From Brucella gallinifaecis (GTDB lineage Bacteria > Pseudomonadota > Alphaproteobacteria > Rhizobiales > Rhizobiaceae), in assembly GCF_006476605.1 (NCBI RefSeq), contig NZ_ML636803.1:1-64000 (forward strand): 64,000 nucleotides of DNA, written 5' to 3'. The notes under the pieces were generated by a model. It had not been told where the DNA came from, did no database searches, and was given only the letters and a program-made list of their open reading frames with translations. Positions 34,828 through 43,549 of this stretch are shown here, one piece after another; within the stretch, counting starts at the first letter, position 1, and each line of letters opens with the position of its first letter. The position numbers and the translations under genes are program-made.

Positions 34828-35466
34828 TCAGAAACGGTAGTTCACACCTGCTTTAATTGAATGATTCTTAAGGTTATTGGACTGTCTAACACCATTCACG
34901 TCTGACTTGACGTTATTGAAGCGCTGGAAGTCATATTCAGCCTTTACGGACAGCGGGCCGGTAAGGGCTTGCTCAACGCCGGCACCGATCAGTGCGCCAC
35001 CTTCCCAGCCAGGAGCTGATGTCGTTGCGCCTTTTGATTTGAACTTTGCTATACCATATCCCGCAGTGCCATAAATAAGGGTTTTATCAAGCGCATAGCC
35101 TACTTTGCCCTTGGCATTGGCATTCCATGATTGCTGCAATCTGCCGCCATTACCTATGCGGTGTTCAGCTTCAGCAAAGTTTCCTTCCAGTTCTCCCCCG
35201 AAAACAATATTGCCGCTTTGCATGTTTTTGCCAATGACTGCTCCACCGAGAAAACCGGTGCGGCTGGTGAACGGGCTTGGAAACTTTGATGAGGAAGCGC
35301 CGATCTGACCACCAATATAATTGCCGGACCAGTCATGTGGGCCAGAGGCAACAGGTTCATTGTAGGTATAGTCATTATTGTCCATCATATCAGCGGCATA
35401 TGAATGGCCAGCAAATGCAATGAGCGTGGCACCAAGTGCTATGGCGATGTAGGAAGGCTTCAACAT
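34828..35466 (-). CDS. Outer membrane beta-barrel protein, Omp25/Omp31-like
   Basis: Protein of 212 residues with a signal peptide (IAIALGATLIAFAGHSYA, then ADMMD) and an eight-strand porin-like barrel. The pattern W-x-G-x-Y-x-G-G at the mature N-terminus (DWSGNYIGGQIGA), glycine and aromatic alternation, and a terminal HSIKAGVNYRF ending in Phe are typical of Brucella Omp25/Omp31-family proteins, which are abundant surface proteins. The ATG at 35466 has GGAG six bases upstream; a longer frame to 35553 is rejected because the signal peptide begins here. A strong hairpin lies just upstream of the SD. Confidence 0.87.
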   Translation of the reverse strand: MLKPSYIAIALGATLIAFAGHSYAADMMDNNDYTYNEPVASGPHDWSGNYIGGQIGASSSKFPSPFTSRTGFLGGAVIGKNMQSGNIVFGGELEGNFAEAEHRIGNGGRLQQSWNANAKGKVGYALDKTLIYGTAGYGIAKFKSKGATTSAPGWEGGALIGAGVEQALTGPLSVKAEYDFQRFNNVKSDVNGVRQSNNLKNHSIKAGVNYRF

Positions 35467-35478
35467 TTTTACTCCAGT

Positions 35479-35504
35479 ATTCCTGTCAAATACGCGACAG
35501 GAAT
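35479..35504 (-). promoter_or_regulatory. 5' UTR hairpin next to the omp ribosome-binding site
   Basis: Perfect 9-bp stem ATTCCTGTC / GACAGGAAT with an 8-base loop, ending a few bases before the GGAG ribosome-binding site on the minus strand. Such leader hairpins in other omp mRNAs affect stability or small-RNA pairing; here the role is inferred from position only. Confidence 0.45.
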
Positions 35505-35599
35505 CATGCTGATTTCTTTTGAAGAACCAATTTTGATTGTCTTCATTCTGCACGTGTTATCGCCAGTGATTCTGTCCAAATTTAAGAAAATTAGAGTTT

Positions 35600-35623
35600 C
35601 CCTCCATGAGGAGGGTGTTTTTT
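35600..35623 (+). terminator. Orphan plus-strand terminator-like hairpin
   Basis: CCCTCC, loop ATGA, GGAGGG, then TGTTTTTT on the plus strand. No plus-strand gene lies upstream, only the start region of the leftward omp gene. On the minus strand there is no T run, so it is a poor radC terminator. It may end an antisense or small RNA. Confidence 0.45.
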
Positions 35624-35656
35624 GTTTATATATTTAATGAAGGATGAATCCGTGTT

Positions 35657-36406
35657 TCAGATCAATCTTGAGCCGCGCATACTGACATGGCCGTGTTTGC
35701 CGATGATGATGTGATCATGGATTGAGATATTCAATGCTTTGGCGGCATCAATCAAAAGCTTGGTCATGTCGATGTCGGCGCGGGAAGGGGTAGGGTCGCC
35801 CGATGGGTGGTTGTGCACGAGAATGATGGCGGTTGCTGAAAGTTCCAGTGCGCGACGCACAACTTCACGAGGATAGACCGGAGTGTGGTCGACCGTTCCC
35901 TGTTGCTGAACTTCATCGGCAATCAGGCGATTTTTCTTATCAAGGAAAAGAACACGGAACTGTTCCCGCGTTTCATAAGCCATTGCTGCTTTGCAGTAAG
36001 CAATAACTTTGTTCCAGGATCCCAACAGCTCACGCTCCATCACGGTACTGCGTGCTGCGCGTTGGGAAATGGCTTCAACGATTTTTAGTTCCATCGCAAT
36101 GGATGGGCCAATGCCGGGTATTTCACCTAAGAGCTGTACGGGTGCCCCCAGCACTTCCGCGATTGTTCCGAAGCGGTTTAATAAGGATTTTGCAAGTGGT
36201 TTTGTATCTGCTCGCGGAACGACCCGAAACAACAAAAGTTCAAGCAATTCATAGTCAGCAAGTGAGTCTGGTGCTGTCTTGAAACGCAGGCGCAGCCGAT
36301 CTCTATGGCCGAGATGATGCGGTTTATCGAGAGATGCCTGAACCCTTATTCCTTCACTGAAACCGGGAAAGCCAAACCCTACCGGTTTTTTATTGTTATG
36401 TGTCAT
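35657..36406 (-). CDS. radC: RadC family JAB/MPN domain protein
   Basis: Protein of 249 residues. The N-terminal half has a helix-hairpin-helix-like region ([19 protein letters not shown] near residue 92). The C-terminal half is a JAB metalloprotease-like domain with the zinc motif [15 protein letters not shown] near residue 197. The name comes from an old link to DNA repair; the biochemical role of RadC remains unsettled. It is the third gene of sfsA-map-radC, 45 bases after map. Confidence 0.92.
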   Translation of the reverse strand: MTHNNKKPVGFGFPGFSEGIRVQASLDKPHHLGHRDRLRLRFKTAPDSLADYELLELLLFRVVPRADTKPLAKSLLNRFGTIAEVLGAPVQLLGEIPGIGPSIAMELKIVEAISQRAARSTVMERELLGSWNKVIAYCKAAMAYETREQFRVLFLDKKNRLIADEVQQQGTVDHTPVYPREVVRRALELSATAIILVHNHPSGDPTPSRADIDMTKLLIDAAKALNISIHDHIIIGKHGHVSMRGSRLI

Positions 36407-36451
36407 TCTGTTTAAACCCCCGCTGAAACAGTCGACAAATTTTATGACAGC

Positions 36452-37279
36452 TTACCGCATGCTTGGCGGACCAAAAATGTTCTTCGGTGACAGTGTAAAG
36501 ATTTCGTAGCCATCCTTGGTAACGCCAAGGGTATGCTCATATTGGGCAGTCAGAGAACGGTCGCGTGTAACGGCTGTCCAGCCATCAGAAAGAACCTTGA
36601 CGCCGGGCTTGCCGAGATTGATCATTGGCTCAATCGTGAAGATCATGCCTTCTTTAATCTCAATACCTTCATTAACGGTACCGTAATGCAGGATATTCGG
36701 TGTGTCATGGAAAAGCTGTCCGACGCCATGGCCACAGAAGTCGCGTACTACAGAGCAGCGCTCACCTTCGGCATAGGTTTGAATTGCTGCGCCTATAGCT
36801 CCTGTTTTTACACCGGGCTTTACGACTTCAATACCGCGCAGCAGGCTTTCATAAGTGACTTCAAGCAGACGTTCGGCAGCGCGTTTAATAGTGCCAACTG
36901 CATACATGCGACTTGAATCACCGTGCCAGCCATCGAGCAGATATGTGACGTCGATATTGACAATATCGCCTTCGCGCAAAGGCTTGTCGTCAGGAATACC
37001 ATGGCAAACAACATGGTTAATCGAAGTGCATGTGGATTTTGTATAACCGCGGTAATTCAAAGTCGCTGGAAAGGCGCCATTATCCATACCAAATTCAAAA
37101 ACGAAGCGGTCAATTTCATTGGTTGTAACACCCGGTTTGACAATGTCGTTCAAGGCATCAAGACAACGAGCGGTGAGGTTGCACACTTTGCGCATCGCTT
37201 CAAAAGCTTCCGGGCCATAAAGCCTGACTTGCCCCGTATATTTTAACGGTGCACTCGTTGCTTCGATATAAGTAACCAT
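36452..37279 (-). CDS. map: Methionine aminopeptidase, type I
   Basis: Removes the initiator methionine from new proteins. The 275-residue pita-bread enzyme shows the five metal ligands in order: Asp in NIDVTYLLDGWHGDSSRMY (two Asp), His in FCGHGVGQLFHD, Glu in FTIEPMI and Glu in AQYEHTLGVT. No N-terminal zinc-finger extension is present. Its start follows the sfsA stop by 14 bases, so the two are cotranscribed. Confidence 0.95.
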   Translation of the reverse strand: MVTYIEATSAPLKYTGQVRLYGPEAFEAMRKVCNLTARCLDALNDIVKPGVTTNEIDRFVFEFGMDNGAFPATLNYRGYTKSTCTSINHVVCHGIPDDKPLREGDIVNIDVTYLLDGWHGDSSRMYAVGTIKRAAERLLEVTYESLLRGIEVVKPGVKTGAIGAAIQTYAEGERCSVVRDFCGHGVGQLFHDTPNILHYGTVNEGIEIKEGMIFTIEPMINLGKPGVKVLSDGWTAVTRDRSLTAQYEHTLGVTKDGYEIFTLSPKNIFGPPSMR

Positions 37280-37293
37280 TTTAACTTGTCTTT

Positions 37294-37995
37294 CTAATAT
37301 TCTATCGGCACCAGAGTTTCAGCCATGATGCACTTTTCAGTAATTTGGCATCGAATTGCCCAGGCCTCAACCCCTGCGGCTTGTGCGCGGCTAAATGCGC
37401 GCGCATAAGCGGGATCAAGATCGCCCGAGATGCTGAATTTGTCACAATCACCGCGCTGAATAATAAACAACATTACACCACGATAGCCAGCAGATACGAC
37501 ATCAGCCAGCTCATCAAGATGTTTCGTGCCTCTTGCAGTCACGGTATCGGGAAATTCTGCAAGCAAAGGGGTATGTATAAAGTGTACATTCTTCACTTCT
37601 ACATAGGCGCGTGGTCGCTCGCCTTCATCGAGCAATATGTCAACTCGCGAATTCTTACCGTATTTTTGCTCTCGCTTGAGAAGCGCGTAGTTTTTCAAAT
37701 CTAGAATCATCCCGGAGAGGATAGCTTCTTCCGCAATTTTGTTGGGGAGGGCAGTATTGACGCCAACAAGTGTGTTGTTGGCTTCAACAATCTGCAACGT
37801 GTGCCGATATTTTCGGTGGGGTGCATCTGAAACGCTCAACCAGACACGAGAACCCGGAGCGGTGAGACCGAGCATTGATCCCGTATTGGGAACGAAAGCG
37901 GTAATAAAATGTCCATCGTCGAGCGTGATGTCGGCGAGAAAACGTTTGTAGCGTCGTTCTAAACGACCGGTCACTAGAGGTGTCTGGAAAAGCAT
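37294..37995 (-). CDS. sfsA: SfsA family protein
   Basis: Protein of 233 residues of the sugar fermentation stimulation family, named from E. coli, where overexpression affects maltose metabolism. It has an OB-like N-terminal part ([21 protein letters not shown]) and a nuclease-like C-terminal domain with YVEVKNVHF and [16 protein letters not shown]. Nucleic-acid binding is suggested for the family; the cellular role is not known. It heads sfsA-map-radC. Confidence 0.93.
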   Translation of the reverse strand: MLFQTPLVTGRLERRYKRFLADITLDDGHFITAFVPNTGSMLGLTAPGSRVWLSVSDAPHRKYRHTLQIVEANNTLVGVNTALPNKIAEEAILSGMILDLKNYALLKREQKYGKNSRVDILLDEGERPRAYVEVKNVHFIHTPLLAEFPDTVTARGTKHLDELADVVSAGYRGVMLFIIQRGDCDKFSISGDLDPAYARAFSRAQAAGVEAWAIRCQITEKCIMAETLVPIEY

Positions 37996-38095
37996 AAGGC
38001 GATTTAGGCCTATGCTTTATGTTATGCAAGCATTGCTTACATCATAATATTATTTTGAGAATGGTGGAAACTGCCGACAAAAAAATCTGGCAAAT

Positions 38096-38170
38096 GGTAC
38101 GCCCAAGGGGAATCGAACCCCTGTCTGCGCCGTGAAAGGGCGCTGTCCTAACCGCTAGACGATGGGCGCC
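38096..38170 (-). tRNA. tRNA-Glu (UUC), copy 1
   Basis: 75-nt cloverleaf with encoded CCA. Acceptor arms GCGCCCA and TGGGCGT (one G-U pair), T-loop GGTTCGATTCC, and anticodon loop CTTTCAC giving anticodon TTC. The tRNA sequence and 33 bases of upstream sequence are identical to copy 2, 213 bases away. A T run (seven T on the minus strand) lies just past the 3' end. Confidence 0.97.
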
Positions 38171-38190
38171 TGTCGCTGGTGTGAGTGGGC

Positions 38191-38219
38191 TTATATGCAG
38201 GAAATTTCCGGTGCGCAAG
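38191..38219 (-). promoter_or_regulatory. Promoter of tRNA-Glu copy 1
   Basis: On the minus strand TTGCGC, a 17-base spacer and TATAAG. The -10 lies 21 bases before the mature 5' end, so the leader is about 13 nt. The same layout stands before copy 2. Confidence 0.7.
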
Positions 38220-38383
38220 CTCTTTTTTAGAGAATTTCCAAGAAAATATTATTCTCTAGAGAAAGAGGTGTTGCATATAAAAACAAGGAGATAATGCAGA
38301 AAGCTAAAGTGATCTTTGTGTAGAATTACACTTTAACAGAATATTTTCTGCCGATGCTCTTTCAATTTTCATGATGAAGCCAG

Positions 38384-38458
38384 TGGTACGCCCAAGGGGA
38401 ATCGAACCCCTGTCTGCGCCGTGAAAGGGCGCTGTCCTAACCGCTAGACGATGGGCGC
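38384..38458 (-). tRNA. tRNA-Glu (UUC), copy 2
   Basis: Identical 75-nt gene to copy 1, anticodon TTC, CCA encoded. It lies upstream of copy 1 on the minus strand. The spacer between the two copies (about 165 bases beyond the shared flank) is AT-rich and has no recognisable gene. Confidence 0.97.
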
Positions 38459-38478
38459 CTGTCGCTGGTGTGAGTGGG

Positions 38479-38507
38479 CTTATATGCAGGAAGTATCTGA
38501 CTCGCAA
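38479..38507 (-). promoter_or_regulatory. Promoter of tRNA-Glu copy 2
   Basis: On the minus strand TTGCGA, a 17-base spacer and TATAAG, matching the copy 1 promoter although the spacer sequence differs in most of its upstream part. Conservation of the -35 outside the duplicated block supports real use. Confidence 0.7.
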
Positions 38508-38637
38508 GCCCTTAATTCGACTTTTTTATAAAAATATCATCCGAGGCTAATTTTAAGAGGACTTACCCTGTGGAGGAATAACTATCTCATTGTAATATAT
38601 GAATGAGTTAGAAGAACTTCCACCTCTTGCCTGTTGA

Positions 38638-39879
38638 TTATCGTTTGCAGCTCCAGTTCCAGTCGCGTTCTGGCCCTATATCCACATGGACCGAAGTTGT
38701 ATGGCAATAGGTGCCAACGCCGCCACGATTGGACATTTTACGAGCGTAGCGGGCAATTTCATGCTTTGATACGCCAGCAATTTGAATGTCGGCCGCAGCA
38801 CAGATCATATGAAGTGATTTGCGTGCACCATTCACTTTGCGGTTATAAGAAGGGCTACGATAGCCGGATGTGACCATAACCGGCTTGCGGAAGTGGCGTT
38901 CCATGGTTTTAAGCATCGACACGAGCTGAGGTTTTAGACAAGCAACGTCGACTGTTTCGCGCTGAACTTTCAAGCCATTTGGCGCCAGCCGTGCAAGGCC
39001 GGGAGCCGATGCCAATTGCACAGATGCATAATCATCATATTCGTTCGCATCAATGTCGCTGTCGTCGTAGATGCTCTTACGATGTTTGATTTCAAAACCA
39101 CCATTGGGACGAACGCCGGGCAGGGAATAATTATATTCGTGTTTTGATTTTGCTGCGGGTCTCAGAACGGCAAGTTTCTTGTTTTCAGTTTTGGCTGCAC
39201 CATCAGCGTTATTTTCATTGAAGAGCCGCGCAATACTACCTTGACCAGCATTTGCAGGACGTTGCGGCGTTGCATAGGCATTTGCATTTTTGGCAGAGCC
39301 GAACAAAGAAGTGGCTTGTGGTTCTTTTTCTGGCTCTGAAGGTTTGGCTAATGCGGTTTGTTTTTGCTGTTCTGCGGGTTTTTCAGTTTCAGTTTTCTTC
39401 GTAGTTTCGGGTACAGTTTCTGGCGCAGCCTCTGGCGCTGACGTGGTTGGAGAATCGGTTGATTTCTTGCCAAATATGCCAAAAAGCGAAGTAGACTTTG
39501 TTTGTGGGGCGAGAGCCGCAACCTGAACTGGCGCTTCTTGTGCAGCAGCTGGTTTTTCTGGTGTGGCTGCTGTGGTCGTCAGTTTATTGTCGGCCTGGCC
39601 GGGTTTGGCAGACAGGGCCGCTTTTTCTGTGCCGGCGGACGCTTCTTCTGCGATTGTCTGGTCGGCAGCACTTTGAAGCGTTTCGGCAATTATGGAACCT
39701 TCCGCCGTGCTGGTCATTTGTAATGATGCTGTGCCGTTACTGGTTGATGTGCAGGACGACAGAATAAGTGCAAACAGGGCCACGCTGCCTGAAAGCAGTT
39801 TTTTTGTTGTCGTTTGCCGTGGTTCTGCGAATTTCAATATCTGCTCCAGCTTGATGTCCCAGGGTCTGGGTTTGACCAA
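38638..39879 (-). CDS. Lipoprotein with C-terminal peptidase M15-like (DUF882) domain
   Basis: Protein of 413 residues in three parts. The N-terminus has a hydrophobic segment ending in a lipobox (LFALILSSC, Cys near residue 43). About residues 60-270 are low-complexity, rich in Ala, Pro, Thr, Lys and Glu, probably a flexible periplasmic linker. The last 120 residues form a D-Ala-D-Ala carboxypeptidase-like domain with VTSGYRSPSYNRKV, SLHMICAAADIQI and TSVHVDIGPERDW, where the SxHxxxxAxD and final HxD residues match the M15 zinc site. A peptidoglycan role is likely; catalytic activity is not shown. A 470-base AT-rich gap follows upstream. Confidence 0.82.
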   Translation of the reverse strand: MVKPRPWDIKLEQILKFAEPRQTTTKKLLSGSVALFALILSSCTSTSNGTASLQMTSTAEGSIIAETLQSAADQTIAEEASAGTEKAALSAKPGQADNKLTTTAATPEKPAAAQEAPVQVAALAPQTKSTSLFGIFGKKSTDSPTTSAPEAAPETVPETTKKTETEKPAEQQKQTALAKPSEPEKEPQATSLFGSAKNANAYATPQRPANAGQGSIARLFNENNADGAAKTENKKLAVLRPAAKSKHEYNYSLPGVRPNGGFEIKHRKSIYDDSDIDANEYDDYASVQLASAPGLARLAPNGLKVQRETVDVACLKPQLVSMLKTMERHFRKPVMVTSGYRSPSYNRKVNGARKSLHMICAAADIQIAGVSKHEIARYARKMSNRGGVGTYCHTTSVHVDIGPERDWNWSCKR

Positions 39880-40348
39880 TTTGACGAGTCGGAAAGAGCC
39901 CTGTTCTCGTCTGGTTGAGGAGATTGATTCTCCGCGTGAGTCGTACGCAAGCCTTTAAAAGCGATGTTACTCACAGAAATCAGTCATGGACACCGATTCA
40001 GATTATCCAGAATTTTCAGCGCTTTATTACGAATATATTTTTATATGTCCGTGCCAAAGCATGAAGACGTAAATTACAGACTGATAAGTTGTAACCAATT
40101 TTTAGGATTTTTAACTGGCAAGTGCAACTATTGAATATAGTCTTTGTTTTAGAAAACGAAAACAGTGCTCTTACATATTGAGTTATGACGCAATATTACT
40201 GTTTGTAATTTTTAGTTATACTGATGCTGATCGATTTGATTGATTGTCCAGTTTCAACTCACATGTTGACATATCATATCGAGTTGATGCTATCCATTTC
40301 CTATTATTATAGTATCTGTTATTGGCTCGACATTACGTTTAGGGCAAG
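39880..40348. other. AT-rich intergenic region, no gene seen
   Basis: Gap between two divergent lipoprotein genes, markedly AT-rich. No convincing frame. It contains a likely promoter for the rightward gene: TTGACA at 40266-40271 with a weak CTATCC 18 bases on. Flanking it is a TCAACTC / GAGTTGA inverted repeat (about 40254-40287), which overlaps the -35 and could be an operator. Confidence 0.4.
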
Positions 40349-40366
40349 ATGATCGGAACCGGACAT

Positions 40367-40711
40367 ATGACCAAAAGCACACGGATATTTGCCAATCTCA
40401 TGCTGGCAGTAGCAGCCGTGGCATTTGTTGCGGGCTGTGCCGGTGGACCAGAATTCCAGGGGGCGCCACAGGAGGGTGCCAGACGTACCGACACTTATCC
40501 AAGTTTTGGACGTATGCCTAAAGCTGCAACGACACAGATTACGCCGGAAGAAAAGGCACAGATGCTGTCTAATCTTGATGGCGACCGTACACGTCTTGCT
40601 GCCACCCGCTCATCTGCCGCCACCTTGAGCGATGCCCAGGCAGCCGCATTGCGCAAGCAGGCGCAGGAAGAAGTAAGCGCCACCCTCAAGCAGATCGAAT
40701 CCGGCGAATAG
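40367..40711 (+). CDS. Small lipoprotein of unknown function
   Basis: Exported protein of 114 residues from the ATG at 40367 (an ATG at 40349 is in frame). The signal peptide core LMLAVAAVAFVAGC ends in a clear lipobox with Cys near residue 24. The mature part is hydrophilic, with a predicted helical C-terminal stretch rich in Ala, Gln and Glu (TLSDAQAAALRKQAQEEV). I recognise no named family. It is followed by 130 bases without a clear terminator before an aminotransferase. Confidence 0.75.
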   Translation: MTKSTRIFANLMLAVAAVAFVAGCAGGPEFQGAPQEGARRTDTYPSFGRMPKAATTQITPEEKAQMLSNLDGDRTRLAATRSSAATLSDAQAAALRKQAQEEVSATLKQIESGE

Positions 40712-40840
40712 AAAGCTATTAAATCATAAAAGCTTTGTCGCAGAACTGTAACAAGTCTCGACCCGATTCGATAACAGGTGTATAGCTCCAAGTGCGATGC
40801 AAGAGCATCGTTTCATTTAACCCCATTCTGGAACAGGATC

Positions 40841-42064
40841 ATGTCGGAAGAATTTCATAAAGTCCGTCGTTTGCCACCTTATGTCTTTGAGCAGGTTAAC
40901 CGTCTCAAGGCATCGGCGCGAGCGGCTGGAGCCGATATTATTGATCTGGGAATGGGTAATCCTGATCTGCCGACGCCAAAGAACATTGTCGATAAGCTTT
41001 GTGAAGCTGTTCAGGACCCTCGTTCGCATCGTTATTCGTCGTCGAAGGGTATTCCCGGTCTGCGGCGTGCGCAGGCGCAATATTATGCACGCCGTTTTGG
41101 TGTGAAGCTTAACCCGGATACACAGGTCGTCGCGACACTGGGTTCCAAAGAAGGCTTTGCCAATATGGCGCAGGCAATCACCGCGCCCGGTGATGTTGTG
41201 CTTTGCCCGGACCCAACCTATCCGATTCACTCGTTCGGTTTCATCATGTCGGGCGGTGTGATCCGTTCGATCCCTGCAAAACCGGATGAGGACTTCATTC
41301 GTGCGCTGGATCGTGCGGTAAAGCACTCTATCCCGAAGCCGCTTGCGCTCATTCTTAATTTTCCGTCGAACCCGACAGCCTATGTTGCAACCCTTGACTT
41401 CTATAAGGATGTTGTTGATTTTGCTCGTAAAAATGATCTGATCATTCTGTCTGATCTGGCTTATTCGGAAATTTACTTCGAAGATAACAATCCGCCGCCC
41501 TCCGTGCTTGAAGTGCCGGGTGCAATGGATGTGGCTGTTGAATTTACTTCGATGTCGAAGACATTCTCGATGCCGGGCTGGCGTATGGGCTTTGCAGTTG
41601 GCAATGAGCGGCTGATTGCAGCCTTGACCCGGGTAAAATCCTATCTGGATTATGGTGCATTCACGCCTATTCAGGTTGCCGCAACCGCAGCACTGAATGG
41701 TGATGGCTCGGATATTGCTTATGTTCGCAATGTTTATAAGCAGCGCCGTGATGTATTGGTCGACAGTTTTGGCCGTGCGGGATGGGATGTCCCTGCACCT
41801 GCGGCAACCATGTTTGCCTGGGTTCCGATCCCGGAACGTTTTCGTAGTCTCGGCTCGCTTGAGTTTTCCAAGCTGCTGGTCGAAATGGCTGATGTGGCTG
41901 TTGCGCCCGGGGTTGGATTTGGTGAGCATGGTGATGACTATGTTCGCATCGCTCTGGTTGAGAACGAGCATCGGATTCGTCAGGCAGCGCGTAACATCAA
42001 GCGTTTCCTGTCCACCAAGGATGAGAATCTGCATAATGTTATCCCGCTTGAAACGCGCCGATAA
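40841..42064 (+). CDS. PLP-dependent aminotransferase (AlaC / LL-DAP aminotransferase-like)
   Basis: Class I aminotransferase of 407 residues. DLGMGNPDLPTP is near residue 38, FPSNPTA near 180, DLAYSEIYF near 210, and the PLP lysine lies in TSMSKTFSMPGWRMGF near 243. Proteins of this type are named LL-diaminopimelate aminotransferase or glutamate-pyruvate aminotransferase AlaC; sequence alone does not decide. It is followed by homoserine dehydrogenase, so a role in aspartate-family amino acids is plausible. The ATG at 40841 is chosen because MSEEFHKVRRLPPYVF is the family N-terminus. A strong hairpin lies between it and hom. Confidence 0.88.
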   Translation: MSEEFHKVRRLPPYVFEQVNRLKASARAAGADIIDLGMGNPDLPTPKNIVDKLCEAVQDPRSHRYSSSKGIPGLRRAQAQYYARRFGVKLNPDTQVVATLGSKEGFANMAQAITAPGDVVLCPDPTYPIHSFGFIMSGGVIRSIPAKPDEDFIRALDRAVKHSIPKPLALILNFPSNPTAYVATLDFYKDVVDFARKNDLIILSDLAYSEIYFEDNNPPPSVLEVPGAMDVAVEFTSMSKTFSMPGWRMGFAVGNERLIAALTRVKSYLDYGAFTPIQVAATAALNGDGSDIAYVRNVYKQRRDVLVDSFGRAGWDVPAPAATMFAWVPIPERFRSLGSLEFSKLLVEMADVAVAPGVGFGEHGDDYVRIALVENEHRIRQAARNIKRFLSTKDENLHNVIPLETRR

Positions 42065-42086
42065 GCGGTTTTGAGCAGACAAGACC

Positions 42087-42109
42087 GGGGCCGTTTGCTG
42101 GACGGCCCC
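42087..42109 (+). terminator. Hairpin between aminotransferase and hom
   Basis: 8-bp stem GGGGCCGT / ACGGCCCC with loop TTGCTGG, followed by TGTTAT rather than a full T run. It may be a weak terminator or an mRNA-processing hairpin. Confidence 0.5.
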
Positions 42110-42155
42110 TGTTATCCCGCCCCATAGACATTCAACAATACAGAAAGACATAACA

Positions 42156-43475
42156 ATGAGTGATGCATTGCGGATCGGCGTTGCCGGATTGGGCACCGTT
42201 GGTGCTTCGGTGTTGCGTATTCTACGTGACAAAGCCGAAATGCTCACTCGCCAGTGCGGCAAACAGCTTACAGTGACTGCTGTGAGTGCACGTGACCGAA
42301 ATCGTGATCGTGGTGTTGATCTTGCCGGAATTGAATGGTTTGACGATTCCATCGAGCTTGCCAAGAGCGCTAATATTGATGTTTTTGTCGAATTGATCGG
42401 TGGAGATGAAGGCCCGGCCAAAGCCGCTGTTGAAGCAGCATTGAGTGCAGGCCATCATGTTGTGACCGCTAATAAAGCACTGCTTGCAAAGCATGGTGTG
42501 GCACTTGCCAAAATTGCTGAAGAGAAGGGTGTACTTCTCAATTTTGAAGCCGCCGTTGCTGGCGGTATCCCTGTTATCAAGGCAATGCGTGAATCGCTGA
42601 CCGGAAATACGGTTTCGCGTGTTTACGGTATTATGAACGGTACTTGTAACTACATTCTGACCCGGATGTGGGAAGAGGGTATTTCATTTGAGGACTGCCT
42701 CGCAGATGCGCAGCGGCTTGGTTATGCTGAAGCTGATCCGACATTTGATATTGAAGGCAATGACACGGCGCACAAGCTTGCATTGCTGACAAGTCTTGCA
42801 TTTGGCACCCAGATTGCTGCCGATGATATTTATCTCGAAGGTATCAGCAATATTTCTCTGGCCGATATTCGTGCTGCGGACGAGCTTGGCTATCGTATCA
42901 AGTTGCTGGGCGTTGCACAGAAAACAGATACGGGTATTGAACAGCGTGTACATCCGACCATGGTTCCAACCTCATCAGTGATTGCACAGGTGCATGGTGT
43001 GACCAATGCAGTGGCAATTGAAACTGATCTTCTGGGTGAATTGCTGCTTTCCGGTCCCGGTGCCGGCGGCAATGCGACAGCTTCAGCTGTGATTGGTGAT
43101 ATTGCGGATATTGCAAAGAGCCGTCCCGGATTCCAGCATGGTCCGGTGTTTGGAACGCCCGCGAAGGCTTTGCAGCCATATAAGCGTGCGAAGATGCGCA
43201 AACATGCGGGCGGTTATTTCATCCGTTTGACTGTGCATGATCGTATTGGCGCGTTTGCAGCAATTGCCAAGCGTATGGCCGAGAACGATATTTCGCTTGA
43301 ATCGATTGTTCAGCGTCCACAGATGGATAGCGATATCAATGGCGGTATAAAGACTGTTATTCTGGTCACACATGAGACAACGGAATCGGCTGTTAAAAAG
43401 GCACTGGACGCGATCCTCAAGGATGATCATCTCGTTAACAAGCCTCAGATGATCCGCATAGAACGTGCAGGCTGA
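42156..43475 (+). CDS. hom: Homoserine dehydrogenase
   Basis: NAD(P)-dependent oxidoreductase that makes homoserine from aspartate semialdehyde, the branch to threonine and methionine. The N-terminal Rossmann motif GVAGLGTVGASVL is at about residues 5-17, VTANKALLAKHG near 105, and the catalytic block GIMNGTCNYILTRMWEEG near 157. A C-terminal ACT domain (YFIRLTVHDRIGAFAAIAKR, near residue 355) suggests feedback control by an amino acid. The length of 439 residues is normal and there is no fused aspartokinase. Confidence 0.96.
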   Translation: MSDALRIGVAGLGTVGASVLRILRDKAEMLTRQCGKQLTVTAVSARDRNRDRGVDLAGIEWFDDSIELAKSANIDVFVELIGGDEGPAKAAVEAALSAGHHVVTANKALLAKHGVALAKIAEEKGVLLNFEAAVAGGIPVIKAMRESLTGNTVSRVYGIMNGTCNYILTRMWEEGISFEDCLADAQRLGYAEADPTFDIEGNDTAHKLALLTSLAFGTQIAADDIYLEGISNISLADIRAADELGYRIKLLGVAQKTDTGIEQRVHPTMVPTSSVIAQVHGVTNAVAIETDLLGELLLSGPGAGGNATASAVIGDIADIAKSRPGFQHGPVFGTPAKALQPYKRAKMRKHAGGYFIRLTVHDRIGAFAAIAKRMAENDISLESIVQRPQMDSDINGGIKTVILVTHETTESAVKKALDAILKDDHLVNKPQMIRIERAG

Positions 43476-43505
43476 TTGACAAAACTTTCGCATAATGTCG
43501 CTATA
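43476..43505 (+). promoter_or_regulatory. Candidate promoter of glpX
   Basis: TTGACA (43476-43481), an 18-base spacer and GCTATA (43500-43505). It begins two bases after the hom stop and would start transcription about 40 bases before the glpX ATG. Confidence 0.4.
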
Positions 43506-43549
43506 AAAGGCGAAGCATAGATTTCAGATGAATTCGGGACTTTGTTCAC

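Noticed and set aside
40817-42421. Long leftward frame of 534 codons opposite the aminotransferase gene
   Set aside because: It is the antisense shadow of a clear PLP enzyme and of the hom start; its translation is rich in Arg, Ile and Cys with no domain.
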